Source: Cohaesibacter celericrescens
Lineage (GTDB): Bacteria > Pseudomonadota > Alphaproteobacteria > Rhizobiales > Cohaesibacteraceae
DNA length: 64,000 bases
Assembly: GCF_002866925.1 (NCBI RefSeq)
Contig: NZ_PKUQ01000042.1
Location: 186,001-250,000 of the forward strand
Direction: 5' to 3'
Below, piece after piece: positions 9,440 to 17,230 of the stretch. Both the position numbers and the translations under genes were made by a program. The stretch's first letter is position 1, and every line of letters begins with the position of its first letter. The notes under the pieces were generated by a model. That model saw only the letters and a list, made by a program, of their open reading frames with translations, had not been told where the DNA came from and searched no databases.

Positions 9440-9543
9440 GTGAATTCAACATACCCAACAGGCTGGTTCATGACCAGCACAACGCGCGCACTTGCGTTTA
9501 CGTTGAAGAAGCTGAAACACTCGTTCAATAAAGGAAGGCGACT

Positions 9544-10344
9544 ATGTCCATCACTCTATCAGTAATCGATGCCAGCGGAGCAATTCTTGCTCAGAATTCT
9601 GGCAATGAGACCGCTTTCCTCGTCTACAAGCAGACCTATAAAACGGGTGATGTGTTGCGCGTGAAATCCACCGAGCCTGGCAGCTTTGTAGAGGTTTGTT
9701 TGGATCACACAATGCAGCCAGCTATGTTGTTTCTCAAAGAGGGCAGCTTTGACATGCCAGTCCCGTTTGGAGACCAAAAGCAGATTTGTTCTCCCTTCGC
9801 CTTTGAAGGCAGCAATCACCGGCTTATAGCCCGCGCGGTGAATCCAGAAACACTACCGAAATTGCGGAATTTGAGCCTTAATCCCTGTGATCACTATGGC
9901 AATCTAACGGCGTTCCCCCACGCCACAGCAACGTCACAAACACGAGGTGAAGCAGCGTTTGCGGCCAGCAACGCGATTGATGGCGAACTTGCCAACGATG
10001 ATCACGGGGTGTGGCCTTACACCAGCTGGGGAATCAATCAAGACCCAGATGCGGCGCTGACTATTCACTTTGGCCGTCCCATTGTAATGCATCATATCAA
10101 GATATTCATTCGCGCAGATTTCCCTCACGATGCATGGTGGGAGAGTGCACGCATTTCGGCCAGTGACAATTGGACCCAAAAAGTTGAGCTTACCAAGACA
10201 GGCCAAGGGCAACTCATCCAATTGACTCCGCACCAGACTGACACGCTCATAATAGATCAGTTGATCAAGGCCGATGATCCATCGCCCTTTCCTGCCCTGA
10301 CCCAGATCGAGGTCTGGGGAACAGAGATTCCGACTTCGGATTGA
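9544..10344 (+). CDS. Protein with C-terminal discoidin (F5/8 type C)-like domain
   Basis: I do not recognise the full family. The 266-residue protein has no signal peptide or membrane segment. Residues about 100-260 resemble a galactose-binding-like/discoidin beta-sandwich: ATATSQTRGEAAFAASNAID is the usual start of such modules, followed by a Trp-rich core (WPYTSWGINQDPDA), LTIHFGRPIVMHHIKIFIRAD and a terminal FPALTQIEVWGTE strand. Residues 1-95 form a beta-rich domain containing FVEVCLDHTMQPAMLFL. A strong AAGGAAGG ribosome site precedes ATG 9544. With the FadR-type regulator 80 bases downstream it probably acts in sugar or uronate metabolism as a cytoplasmic binding protein or sugar-modifying enzyme; function is uncertain. 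Confidence 0.6.
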   Translation: MSITLSVIDASGAILAQNSGNETAFLVYKQTYKTGDVLRVKSTEPGSFVEVCLDHTMQPAMLFLKEGSFDMPVPFGDQKQICSPFAFEGSNHRLIARAVNPETLPKLRNLSLNPCDHYGNLTAFPHATATSQTRGEAAFAASNAIDGELANDDHGVWPYTSWGINQDPDAALTIHFGRPIVMHHIKIFIRADFPHDAWWESARISASDNWTQKVELTKTGQGQLIQLTPHQTDTLIIDQLIKADDPSPFPALTQIEVWGTEIPTSD

Positions 10345-10378
10345 TCAGCACAACTCGTATGTCTTGCAATAACGAATC

Positions 10379-10389
10379 TTGTCATACAG
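10379..10389 (+). promoter_or_regulatory. Putative autoregulatory GntR operator
   Basis: TTGTCATACAG matches 9 of 11 bases of the palindrome TTGTAATACAA found upstream of the discoidin-like gene. It lies 35 bases before the regulator's GTG start, where bound repressor would block its own transcription. Confidence 0.4.
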
Positions 10390-10423
10390 GTGATATATAT
10401 AGCTTCAAAAGCAGGAGCCTTGA

Positions 10424-11239
10424 GTGCTTAAGCGTAGAGCATCACGGGCAAGTTTAAGTGGCGACAACATGAAACAGGCCTCTCACCCAGCAAGCAGGGC
10501 AGCTTCTACCACAACACTCGTCTCGCGTGTCAGCAAAGCACTGCGCAGCGATGTCTTGCACGGGGATTACCGGTCAGGGGACAAGTTGCCCAGCGAAGCC
10601 CAACTGACACGCATCCATGGCGTTTCGCGCACGGTTATCCGAGAAGCCATTGCTGCCTTGCGTTCAGAAGGGCTCGTTGAGGCGCGTCAAGGAGCCGGAG
10701 TCTTTGTGCTCGATGCGATCAGTTCAGCGTTCCAACGCAGTCGGCTCGATGTTGACCGTCAACGGCTCTATTCGTCGCTTGAAATACTGGAAGCCAGAAC
10801 GCCGCTCGAAATCGAAGCAGCGGGACTGGCCGCTCAGAGGCGCTCTCCTGTACAGGAAGAGGAGATGTTTGAGAAACATACCGCTTTAATTAGTTGTTTG
10901 AACGATGGCACGCACTGGATACCAAACGATATCGCTTTGCATTTGGCCATTGCCCGAGCCACCAACAATCCGTTGTTTTCAACATTTCTTGAAATGCAGG
11001 GCAATTCGGTCATCCCGCAAACAGACAACACCGTCGGAAACGACAATGACGATGTGATAACCTATCGTCATCATCTCATTAAGGAACATGAGCGCATCGT
11101 GATGGCGATAGCCAATGGCGATGAACAAGGCGCACGCGATGCCATGCGTGAGCACCTGAAGGGCAGTTTGATGCGCCACCGCAAACTATTGCACGATGAA
11201 CGCATCCGGTTTGCAGCCCGATTGAGCCAGCAGGATTAA
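10424..11239 (+). CDS. GntR family transcriptional regulator, FadR subfamily (FCD domain)
   Basis: The 271-residue protein has an N-terminal winged helix (SKALRSDVLHGDYRSGDKLP ... LTRIHGVSRTVIREAIAAL, residues about 33-85) and a C-terminal FCD domain. The latter shows the metal-site pattern: IALHLAIA (about 168), a late HHLIKEHERIV and a final MREHLKGSL. FCD regulators usually sense sugar acids or other organic acids. GTG 10424 has AGGAG 7 bases upstream and is preferred over the internal ATG at 10469, which lacks one. It probably controls the preceding discoidin-like gene and itself through the TTGTAATACAA sites. Confidence 0.85.
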   Translation: MLKRRASRASLSGDNMKQASHPASRAASTTTLVSRVSKALRSDVLHGDYRSGDKLPSEAQLTRIHGVSRTVIREAIAALRSEGLVEARQGAGVFVLDAISSAFQRSRLDVDRQRLYSSLEILEARTPLEIEAAGLAAQRRSPVQEEEMFEKHTALISCLNDGTHWIPNDIALHLAIARATNNPLFSTFLEMQGNSVIPQTDNTVGNDNDDVITYRHHLIKEHERIVMAIANGDEQGARDAMREHLKGSLMRHRKLLHDERIRFAARLSQQD

Positions 11240-11274
11240 TCCAACCCCAAGATCTGGCTGCTTGCCGTTATTGC

Positions 11275-12399
11275 TTATCTGGCGTTGCGTTCTGCCAAAC
11301 GATCAAGATTGATCACCGTAGAGAACATAATACGTTCATGGCTCCAGTCATTGGGCTTCTGCATCATGATCGATACGAACCCGATCAAAGCAAGCAAAGG
11401 CACCATCAAAGCTAGAAGCGTCATAGTATGGCGCTTATGCCGCTCACCTTCTAGTAAAGCGACCATGCGTTGGCGTAGAAAGGTGGTGGCGTTTCCACTG
11501 GTATTAGACTTATCAATCTGCACAAACGCCACGCCGGGCATGGCCCCATTTATACGCTCACGTTGGCGTAATCCATATTCACACGTCCTCAGCAAACATT
11601 CGCAATAATCCTGAACTGAAAAGTTCTTGCGGGTGATTACTAGTTGATCACAGCTCAGCTCGCGAAGTCTTTCGATTTGGTGTTTCAGAAAGATAAAAGC
11701 GGGGTTCCAGAAAAACAGGGGGCGTAGAAATTCCAATCCCACTTCCCACTCAATGTCACGCTGGCGCAAATGTTGAAATTCGTGTTCGACGGCAATGCGC
11801 AAATCTTTACTGTTCGCCAGCATGGCGGTTGGCAGAACGATGTAGCGGCGCGTAAAATCACGGGTGGAAAAAGGCGTTGTAACGGTATCTGACAATAACA
11901 AATGCACATTGCCATAGCGACGCCATGCAAAACTACTGGCTAGAATCCGCCGTAGCTTGATGATGCTATACATGAGACGCACAACACCACACACGATACC
12001 AAACGACAGCGCAATCATGGTGAAAAGGGCATATTCACTTTGAATGCCAAGAAAATCCTCAGTCAAGCGGTTGCGCAGGCCCAATACAGCGTCCAGCTCC
12101 ATCGCGCGCACATTCAATCCACCCTGAATATACTGTGCGACAATCAAATCAGACAGGCTGAAAGAAAATGCATTGGCGGCACTGTCTTGGCGCAAGGTTT
12201 GATCGAACAGCACCACCAAAAGGGGGGCGATCAGACAGGCAAGCGCCAGCGTTTTGAGCAAGCGGAGTTTGAGGGCATGGTCATCTGCCAAGCCAAGGAT
12301 GCGCATCACTCCACGCGTACCAGCCCAAATTCCAAAAGCGACAATCAGCAGGATATTTATGTTCAGATATGCGTCAAATACCATCCCGGCCGTTATCAT
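11275..12399 (-). CDS. M56 family metallopeptidase, BlaR1/MecR1-like
   Basis: This 374-residue membrane protein has about four hydrophobic segments (residues 10-30, 45-65, 120-145, 315-335). The zinc peptidase motif is HEFQH (H206, E207, H210), followed by LRELSCDQLV, the glutamate-containing helix of the family. Full BlaR1 (about 585 residues) ends in a penicillin-binding sensor domain; that domain is absent, so the signal sensed is not evident. It overlaps the BlaI-like gene by 26 bases. By analogy it would cleave or inactivate the repressor on receiving an envelope signal. Confidence 0.85.
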   Translation of the reverse strand: MITAGMVFDAYLNINILLIVAFGIWAGTRGVMRILGLADDHALKLRLLKTLALACLIAPLLVVLFDQTLRQDSAANAFSFSLSDLIVAQYIQGGLNVRAMELDAVLGLRNRLTEDFLGIQSEYALFTMIALSFGIVCGVVRLMYSIIKLRRILASSFAWRRYGNVHLLLSDTVTTPFSTRDFTRRYIVLPTAMLANSKDLRIAVEHEFQHLRQRDIEWEVGLEFLRPLFFWNPAFIFLKHQIERLRELSCDQLVITRKNFSVQDYCECLLRTCEYGLRQRERINGAMPGVAFVQIDKSNTSGNATTFLRQRMVALLEGERHKRHTMTLLALMVPLLALIGFVSIMMQKPNDWSHERIMFSTVINLDRLAERNAR

Positions 12400-12781
12400 T
12401 GTTCATCCTCCTCTCAAGCAGAGCACGGATCTCGCGTAGCGCTTCCTCTGACAGGTCGTCATCATCGACCAATCGCGCCACGAGTGCTGCCGGCGTATTG
12501 TCGAAGAGTTTCTTCGAAATATCCTTCAGAAACCGCGTCTGATAAGAATCTTTTGTCAGCAGGGCATTATAGACGTGCGTCTTGCCTTCTTTTCTGCTTG
12601 TGACAAAGTTCTTCTGTTCCAAGATCCTCATGATCGTCGCCGCAGATGTGTAGGCCAGATCCCTCTCCGGGGCTAATTTGGCCATGATATCGCGCACAGT
12701 CCCCTCGCCCAGTTCCCAAAGTCGCGTCATAAATTCCAATTCGACTTCGGTTAGCAATTGGCTTTTCTTTTTTTTGCGCAT
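12374..12781 (-). CDS. BlaI/MecI/CopY family transcriptional repressor
   Basis: This protein of about 135 residues has the BlaI winged helix: LTEVELEFMTRLWELGEGTV, then IMAKLAPERDLAYTSAATIMRILEQKNFV and RKEGKTHVYNA, followed by a helical dimer domain. The frame extends to 12811, but ATG 12781 (MRKKKKS) has GGGAAG at proper distance and a typical N-terminus, so I place the start there. It is cotranscribed with the M56 peptidase. No beta-lactamase or penicillin-binding protein gene is adjacent, so the regulon is unknown. A short AGTA-AA-TACT inverted repeat lies upstream at 12820-12829. Confidence 0.87.
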   Translation of the reverse strand: MRKKKKSQLLTEVELEFMTRLWELGEGTVRDIMAKLAPERDLAYTSAATIMRILEQKNFVTSRKEGKTHVYNALLTKDSYQTRFLKDISKKLFDNTPAALVARLVDDDDLSEEALREIRALLERRMNNDNGRDGI

Positions 12782-12819
12782 AAAGCTTCCCGCTGGCAGA
12801 CAAACAATCATGAGTGTTC

Positions 12820-12829
12820 AGTAAATACT
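12820..12829 (-). promoter_or_regulatory. Possible operator of the BlaI-like repressor
   Basis: AGTA-AA-TACT forms a small dyad 39-48 bases upstream of the chosen BlaI start. BlaI-family operators are short dyads of the TACA-N2-TGTA kind, so position and size fit although the sequence differs. The short length makes chance occurrence possible. Confidence 0.3.
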
Positions 12830-12900
12830 AAAACTTTCGCAGATCCAACAATTTTTTTATCTTATTGAATTTGCAAAACTATTCACTTCACCCTTCGTCC

Positions 12901-13179
12901 TCACACCTTCCAAAAACAAAAACTTGCCCAAGCCAATGCCAAGCCAAGAGGAATCCACAATGGTGTCCCGAAAAACCCAAGCCAAGCGAGGAAAATGTAA
13001 GCCGATCCAAGCAAGGAAATAAAAAGACGGTCGCCTCGCGTGGTGACGAGCCCCAAGGCCCCTCGCCGCTCAGCTCCCCCTGGGGTGCGAACTTCCAGCA
13101 CCGTCAGGACGGCCATAGATGAAAAAATGCCGATGAAAACAAAGGCGGTAGGCCAAGTCCATGCCATCCAACTGAGCAT
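12901..13179 (-). CDS. glpU: Small membrane protein of glycerol importer operon, DUF2160 (GlpU-like)
   Basis: This 92-residue protein has three hydrophobic segments (about residues 8-28, 50-68, 72-90) and a central polar loop with EVRTPGGAERRG. This is the DUF2160 protein that accompanies rhizobial glycerol importers (glpSTPQUV), where its role is not established. It starts on the last base of the glpQ stop codon (TAATG-type overlap), so translation is coupled. It is the last gene of the operon. Confidence 0.8.
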   Translation of the reverse strand: MLSWMAWTWPTAFVFIGIFSSMAVLTVLEVRTPGGAERRGALGLVTTRGDRLFISLLGSAYIFLAWLGFFGTPLWIPLGLALAWASFCFWKV

Positions 13180-13976
13180 TATACCCTCCCCAGGGCAAAG
13201 CCCTTGGCAATATAGTTACGGACAAAATAGATCACGATCGCTCCGGGAATGATGGTCAGGGCTCCGGCAGCAGCCAACAGTCCCAGTTCATATCCTGCGC
13301 TGGAAGCCGTTTTGGTCATGGTGGCGGCAATGGGCTTGGCGGCAACAGCAGTTAGCGTTTTTGCCAGCAGCAATTCGACCCAAGAAAACATAAAACAGAA
13401 GAAAGCGGCGACACCGACACCGGAACTGATGGTCGGCAGGAAGATGGTCATAAAGAAGCGCGGGAAGGAATAGCCATCAACAAAGGCGGTTTCGTCCAAC
13501 TCTTTGGGCACGCCGCCCATGAACCCTTCCAGAATCCAAACCGCGAGCGGAATGTTGAACAGACAATGCGCCAAAGCCACAGCAAGATGCGTGTCAAACA
13601 ATCCAACGGCAGAATAGAGCTGAAAGAAGGGCAATGCAAAGACTGCAGCAGGCGCCATGCGATTTGTCAGCAACCAGAAGAACAGTTGTTTGTCCCCCAA
13701 GAATTTATAGCGTGAAAATGCGTAAGCCGCTGGCAAAGCCACTGCAACGGAAATCACCGTATTAAGGCCCACATAAATGATCGAATTGATATAGCCCCAA
13801 TACCATGTCGGGTCAGTGAAAATGACTTTGTAATTTTCCAAAGTCCAAGTTTGCGGGAACAGCGTGAAACCGGACAGGATCTCCCCTGTCGTCTTGAAGC
13901 TCATAGCCAACAACCAATAGATCGGTAGCAAGAGAAACAGGATATAGATGGTAGGAATTAGGAACCGTTTTTTCAT
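13179..13976 (-). CDS. glpQ: Glycerol ABC transporter permease GlpQ
   Basis: This 265-residue inner-membrane permease has about six helices. Its EAA loop reads ELDETAFVDGYSFPRFFMTIFLP (residues about 160-182), and its length is typical of CUT1 sugar permeases. The gene follows glpP by 14 bases and overlaps glpU. The set of a large binding protein, two distinct ATPases, two permeases and a DUF2160 protein is diagnostic for the rhizobial-type glycerol importer, which is the basis for the name. Confidence 0.87.
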   Translation of the reverse strand: MKKRFLIPTIYILFLLLPIYWLLAMSFKTTGEILSGFTLFPQTWTLENYKVIFTDPTWYWGYINSIIYVGLNTVISVAVALPAAYAFSRYKFLGDKQLFFWLLTNRMAPAAVFALPFFQLYSAVGLFDTHLAVALAHCLFNIPLAVWILEGFMGGVPKELDETAFVDGYSFPRFFMTIFLPTISSGVGVAAFFCFMFSWVELLLAKTLTAVAAKPIAATMTKTASSAGYELGLLAAAGALTIIPGAIVIYFVRNYIAKGFALGRV

Positions 13977-13990
13977 ATCTTGATCCTCCC

Positions 13991-14854
13991 TTAGGTCTGC
14001 TCATCACGGTTCATCAGCGTGTAGAACAGCCATGAAACCAACAAAGTAATAGCGAAATAGATGAGCGACATGGCAGCAGCCGGACCGAGGTCAAACTGAC
14101 CTAGTGCGATTTTCACCAGATCAATCGATAACAGCGTGGTAGAGTTGCCCGGGCCACCGCCGGTCAGTGTGAAGGGCTCGGTATAGATGTTGAAACTGTC
14201 CATGAAGCGCAGCAGAATCGCAATGGTCAGCACCTGTTTCATCTTAGGCAATTGAATGTGCCTGAAGACCGCCCATTTGGATGCACCATCAACCTCCGCC
14301 GCCTGATAAAAGGCATCAGGAATGGACATCAGACCAGCATAGGACAGCAACACTACCAGTGAGGTCCAGTGCCAGACATCCATAACGATAATCGTCACCC
14401 ATGCCGCGATTGGATCTTGCGTCATGTTATAGTCGATGCCCAAGGTATGGTTCAGGAAATAGCCCAAGAGGCCAATATCGGGCAGCGTGAAAATGTTCCA
14501 CATGGCACCAACTACGTTCCACGGAATCAGCATGGGCAAGGCCATGGTCACGAGGCACACCGGCACCCAAAATCCCTTTTTGGGCATGGCCAGCGCGATG
14601 GCAATGCCAAGAGGCACTTCGATAATCAGGATGAGGCCAGTGAACATAAATTGGCGGCCAAGGGCCTTGTGGAAGCGTTCCGAATTGAGGATTTGCTCAA
14701 ACCAATCCAGACCTTGCCAGAAAAAGAGATTGTCGCCGAACGTCTCTTGAACCGAATAGTTGACCACGGTCATCATCGGGATCAGAGCATTGAAGGCCAC
14801 CAGCACCATCACCGGCAGGACAAAGAGCCAAGCTTTTTGATTGACTGTTTTCAT
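13991..14854 (-). CDS. glpP: Glycerol ABC transporter permease GlpP
   Basis: The 287-residue permease has an N-terminal helix (WLFVLPVMVLVAFNALIPMM), about six membrane segments and the EAA loop FYQAAEVDGASKWAVFRHIQLP. The frame opens at 14887, but ATG 14854 (MKTVNQKAW) overlaps the glpT stop as ATGA and gives the family N-terminus, so I use it. It pairs with GlpQ to form the channel. Confidence 0.87.
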   Translation of the reverse strand: MKTVNQKAWLFVLPVMVLVAFNALIPMMTVVNYSVQETFGDNLFFWQGLDWFEQILNSERFHKALGRQFMFTGLILIIEVPLGIAIALAMPKKGFWVPVCLVTMALPMLIPWNVVGAMWNIFTLPDIGLLGYFLNHTLGIDYNMTQDPIAAWVTIIVMDVWHWTSLVVLLSYAGLMSIPDAFYQAAEVDGASKWAVFRHIQLPKMKQVLTIAILLRFMDSFNIYTEPFTLTGGGPGNSTTLLSIDLVKIALGQFDLGPAAAMSLIYFAITLLVSWLFYTLMNRDEQT

Positions 14855-15936
14855 TGTGATGCTCCCGCACGTTCCGTAGCAATCCAACCGTCCCGATAAA
14901 GGCGGGTTTTGACTGGATCTGGTGCCAAAAAGATGCTTTCGCCTTGGTTGGGTGTGTCATGTTCAGTGATGACTGAAATCGAGGTGTCTCCGACAATGGC
15001 CTCGACAACATTGTGGCGACCAACATCGGCTACTTTTTTGACGCGAGCTTCAAGCCCACGGGATGCCAATGTGATGTGTTCTGGTCTAACGCCAATCTCT
15101 GTGCGGCCTTCCCACCCAGTGCGAATGGCCCCTTCCAATGCAATGGGAGACCCGTTGAACACAGCTTGCTCGCCGACCACTTCACAGGGAAGAATATTCA
15201 TGCCGGGAGAACCGATGAAATGCCCCACAAAGGTATGTGTCGGGCGTTCGAACAGCTCGACCGGTGTGCCTATTTGCACGACCTCTCCATCCTGCATCAC
15301 CACCACTTGATCGGCAAATGTCAGGGCTTCGGTCTGGTCATGGGTGACGTAAATCATCGTTGCGCCCAGCTCTTGATGAAGCTCTTTGAGCTTGGAGCGT
15401 AATTTCCATTTCAAATGGGGATCGATCACCGTCAGCGGTTCATCAAACATGATGACATTGATGTCTTCGCGCACCAGTCCTCGCCCCATGGATATCTTTT
15501 GTTTGTTATCGGGCGACAGTCCGGCGGCCTTGGTGCCAAGCATGTCTGAGACTTCGAGCATCGCCGCGATTGATTCAACGCGGGTTTTCACGATAGCTTC
15601 GTCGATATTACGATTGCGTAAGGGGAATGCCAAATTATCATAGACCGTCATAGTGTCGTAGATGACGGGGAACTGGAAAACCTGTGCGATGTTGCGATCA
15701 GCTGGTTTGAGTTGCGTGATGTCTTTGTCGTCGAACAGAATTTTGCCCTCAGACGGGGTCAGTAGCCCCGAGATAATATTGAGCAAGGTGGACTTGCCAC
15801 AGCCAGACGGCCCCAGCAGCGCATAAGCGCCTCCATCTTGCCATGAGATGTCCATTTTCTTGAGCGCATAATCATCCGGCCCCTTGGGATTGGGGTAGTA
15901 GGAATGGCGCAAGCCTGAAAGCGTAATGGTTGCCAT
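14851..15936 (-). CDS. glpT: Glycerol ABC transporter ATP-binding protein GlpT
   Basis: This 361-residue ATPase has Walker [10 protein letters not shown] (about residues 40-48), Q-loop VFQFPVIY, Walker B VIMFDEP and H-loop VTHDQTEAL, with a C-terminal TOBE-like domain. The ABC signature is degenerate: LSPDNKQK replaces LSGGQ, and the D-loop reads TVIDPHLK. Its partner GlpS has an intact signature but a degenerate H-loop, so a GlpS-GlpT heterodimer would have one complete and one crippled ATP site. It is preceded closely by glpS and overlaps glpP by 4 bases. Confidence 0.88.
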   Translation of the reverse strand: MATITLSGLRHSYYPNPKGPDDYALKKMDISWQDGGAYALLGPSGCGKSTLLNIISGLLTPSEGKILFDDKDITQLKPADRNIAQVFQFPVIYDTMTVYDNLAFPLRNRNIDEAIVKTRVESIAAMLEVSDMLGTKAAGLSPDNKQKISMGRGLVREDINVIMFDEPLTVIDPHLKWKLRSKLKELHQELGATMIYVTHDQTEALTFADQVVVMQDGEVVQIGTPVELFERPTHTFVGHFIGSPGMNILPCEVVGEQAVFNGSPIALEGAIRTGWEGRTEIGVRPEHITLASRGLEARVKKVADVGRHNVVEAIVGDTSISVITEHDTPNQGESIFLAPDPVKTRLYRDGWIATERAGASQ

Positions 15937-15957
15937 GATCGGGGCCTTTCTAGCTGG

Positions 15958-17022
15958 TTAGCTGGCGCGCTGCCCATCAGGGTGAAAATAGAAGCACTCG
16001 GTCGGGTCCATGTAAAAAACATGATCCTGACCAATGCGATAGGGATGAACGCCGTGAGCCAGAGACACCCAACTTTCCTCACCTACCTTAAAATGAGCGC
16101 TTGATTCCGAGCCACTTAATTCGGTTACCAGCACAGTTCCGGTCATGGTGACCTGATGCTGCGATTGCTGAATAGGGCTAACAAAATGCGGCCTGATTGC
16201 AATGGAATAGGCACCATCGGCCAGAGCCGCAGCGGCTCCGTTCGCTTGCCATTTCACATCTGCGCTGAGACGGATTTGATCACCACTTTTGATGACACTG
16301 GCAGAATTGATCGGTGGATCGGAGAAGACTTCAGCCGAGATCAAATCATGTGGATCACGATAGATCTGTGCAGTGGGGCCAAACTGGGTGACGCGTCCGT
16401 CTTGCATCAGTGCCGTTTTGCCACCGAGCAATAAAGCTTCCTCCGGTTCGGATGTGGCATAGACCACCACCGCACCGCGCCCAGCGAATAAGTCCGGCAA
16501 CTGAGCCCGCAATTCTTCGCGCAATTTATAGTCAAGATTTGCAAGCGGCTCATCCAGGAACACAGCCTTGCTCTCCTTGGCAATCGCGCGCGCCAGCGCC
16601 GTACGCTGCTGTTGGCCGCCGGATAATTCATGTGGGCGGCGATGCAACATCGGGCGCAGTTGCAAAATGTCTGCCGCTTCCTCGACCCTGCCTTCAATTT
16701 CCGACTTGGCCATGCCAGCTACCTTGAGGGGAGAGGCAATGTTGTTGAAAACAGTCATGTGGGCATAATTGACAAAAAACTGATGCACCAGCGAAATATT
16801 GCGTTGCTGGGTGCTCTGTTTGGTGACGTCTATTCCATCCATTTCGATGCTGCCTGACGTGCAGCGATCGAGGCCTGCCATCAACTTGATCAGTGAGGTT
16901 TTTCCCGCACCGGTTTCGCCCAGCAGCACATTGAAATGTCCCGGCTCAAGGCGCAACGAGGTCTCTTTAATGTGAAGATTTCCGTCGACCTGTTTTGTGA
17001 TGCCTTTGAGTTCTAACGTCAT
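15958..17022 (-). CDS. glpS: Glycerol ABC transporter ATP-binding protein GlpS
   Basis: This 354-residue ATPase has Walker A GETGAGKTS (about residues 35-43), signature LSGGQQQR, Walker B AVFLDEP and D-loop ANLDYKLR. The H-loop is altered: TSEPEEAL replaces THDQ-EA, so the switch histidine is missing. The frame opens at 17184, but ATG 17022 (MTLELKGIT) has GAGGTG upstream and begins at the family N-terminus; the extra upstream codons cover two stem-loops and are not coding. It is the second gene of the operon, after the binding-protein gene. Confidence 0.87.
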   Translation of the reverse strand: MTLELKGITKQVDGNLHIKETSLRLEPGHFNVLLGETGAGKTSLIKLMAGLDRCTSGSIEMDGIDVTKQSTQQRNISLVHQFFVNYAHMTVFNNIASPLKVAGMAKSEIEGRVEEAADILQLRPMLHRRPHELSGGQQQRTALARAIAKESKAVFLDEPLANLDYKLREELRAQLPDLFAGRGAVVVYATSEPEEALLLGGKTALMQDGRVTQFGPTAQIYRDPHDLISAEVFSDPPINSASVIKSGDQIRLSADVKWQANGAAAALADGAYSIAIRPHFVSPIQQSQHQVTMTGTVLVTELSGSESSAHFKVGEESWVSLAHGVHPYRIGQDHVFYMDPTECFYFHPDGQRAS

Positions 17023-17107
17023 GTTTGAATTCACCTCGACCTGCCTTTGCAGCAGATCTTTTGTTTTTATTTCTTCCTTTGACATCCTGCAGCATGCACC
17101 TGCCCCG

Positions 17108-17142
17108 AACCGCCAGCGGTTTATGGAAATGCTCTGGCGGTT
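17108..17142 (-). other. Stem-loop in the glpV-glpS spacer
   Basis: AACCGCCAG (17108-17116) and CTGGCGGTT (17134-17142) form a 9-base stem with a 17-base loop. It is the second of two hairpins in the 208-base spacer and could pause, stabilise or attenuate the downstream transcript. Confidence 0.5.
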
Positions 17143-17186
17143 AGGATAGGCAGGGCGGAGGAAGAAGAATTTTGTGTGCTCCAAGC

Positions 17187-17214
17187 TCCAACTGGGGCGA
17201 AAGCCCCAGTTGGA
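17187..17214 (-). other. Strong intercistronic hairpin after glpV
   Basis: TCCAACTGGGGC (17187-17198) and GCCCCAGTTGGA (17203-17214) form a perfect 12-base stem closed by a 4-base loop, 17 bases past the glpV stop. No U-tract follows on the minus strand. This is the usual place for a stem that protects the abundant binding-protein message and lowers expression of the membrane genes. Confidence 0.65.
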
Positions 17215-17230
17215 TGATCATGCGTATGCC

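Larger units (their letters stand above)
9102..9543. other. Divergent intergenic region between the efflux operon and the discoidin-like gene
   Basis: These 442 bases are AT-rich and hold no convincing gene; the short frames here lack ribosome sites and family features. The region carries two separate operator-like clusters, listed separately: palindromes nearer the efflux operon and TTGTAATACAA-type sites nearer the discoidin-like gene. Confidence 0.6.

Noticed and set aside
17023-17184. Longer N-terminus of GlpS starting at 17184
   Set aside because: It would translate through an intercistronic hairpin and add 54 residues unlike any ABC ATPase.
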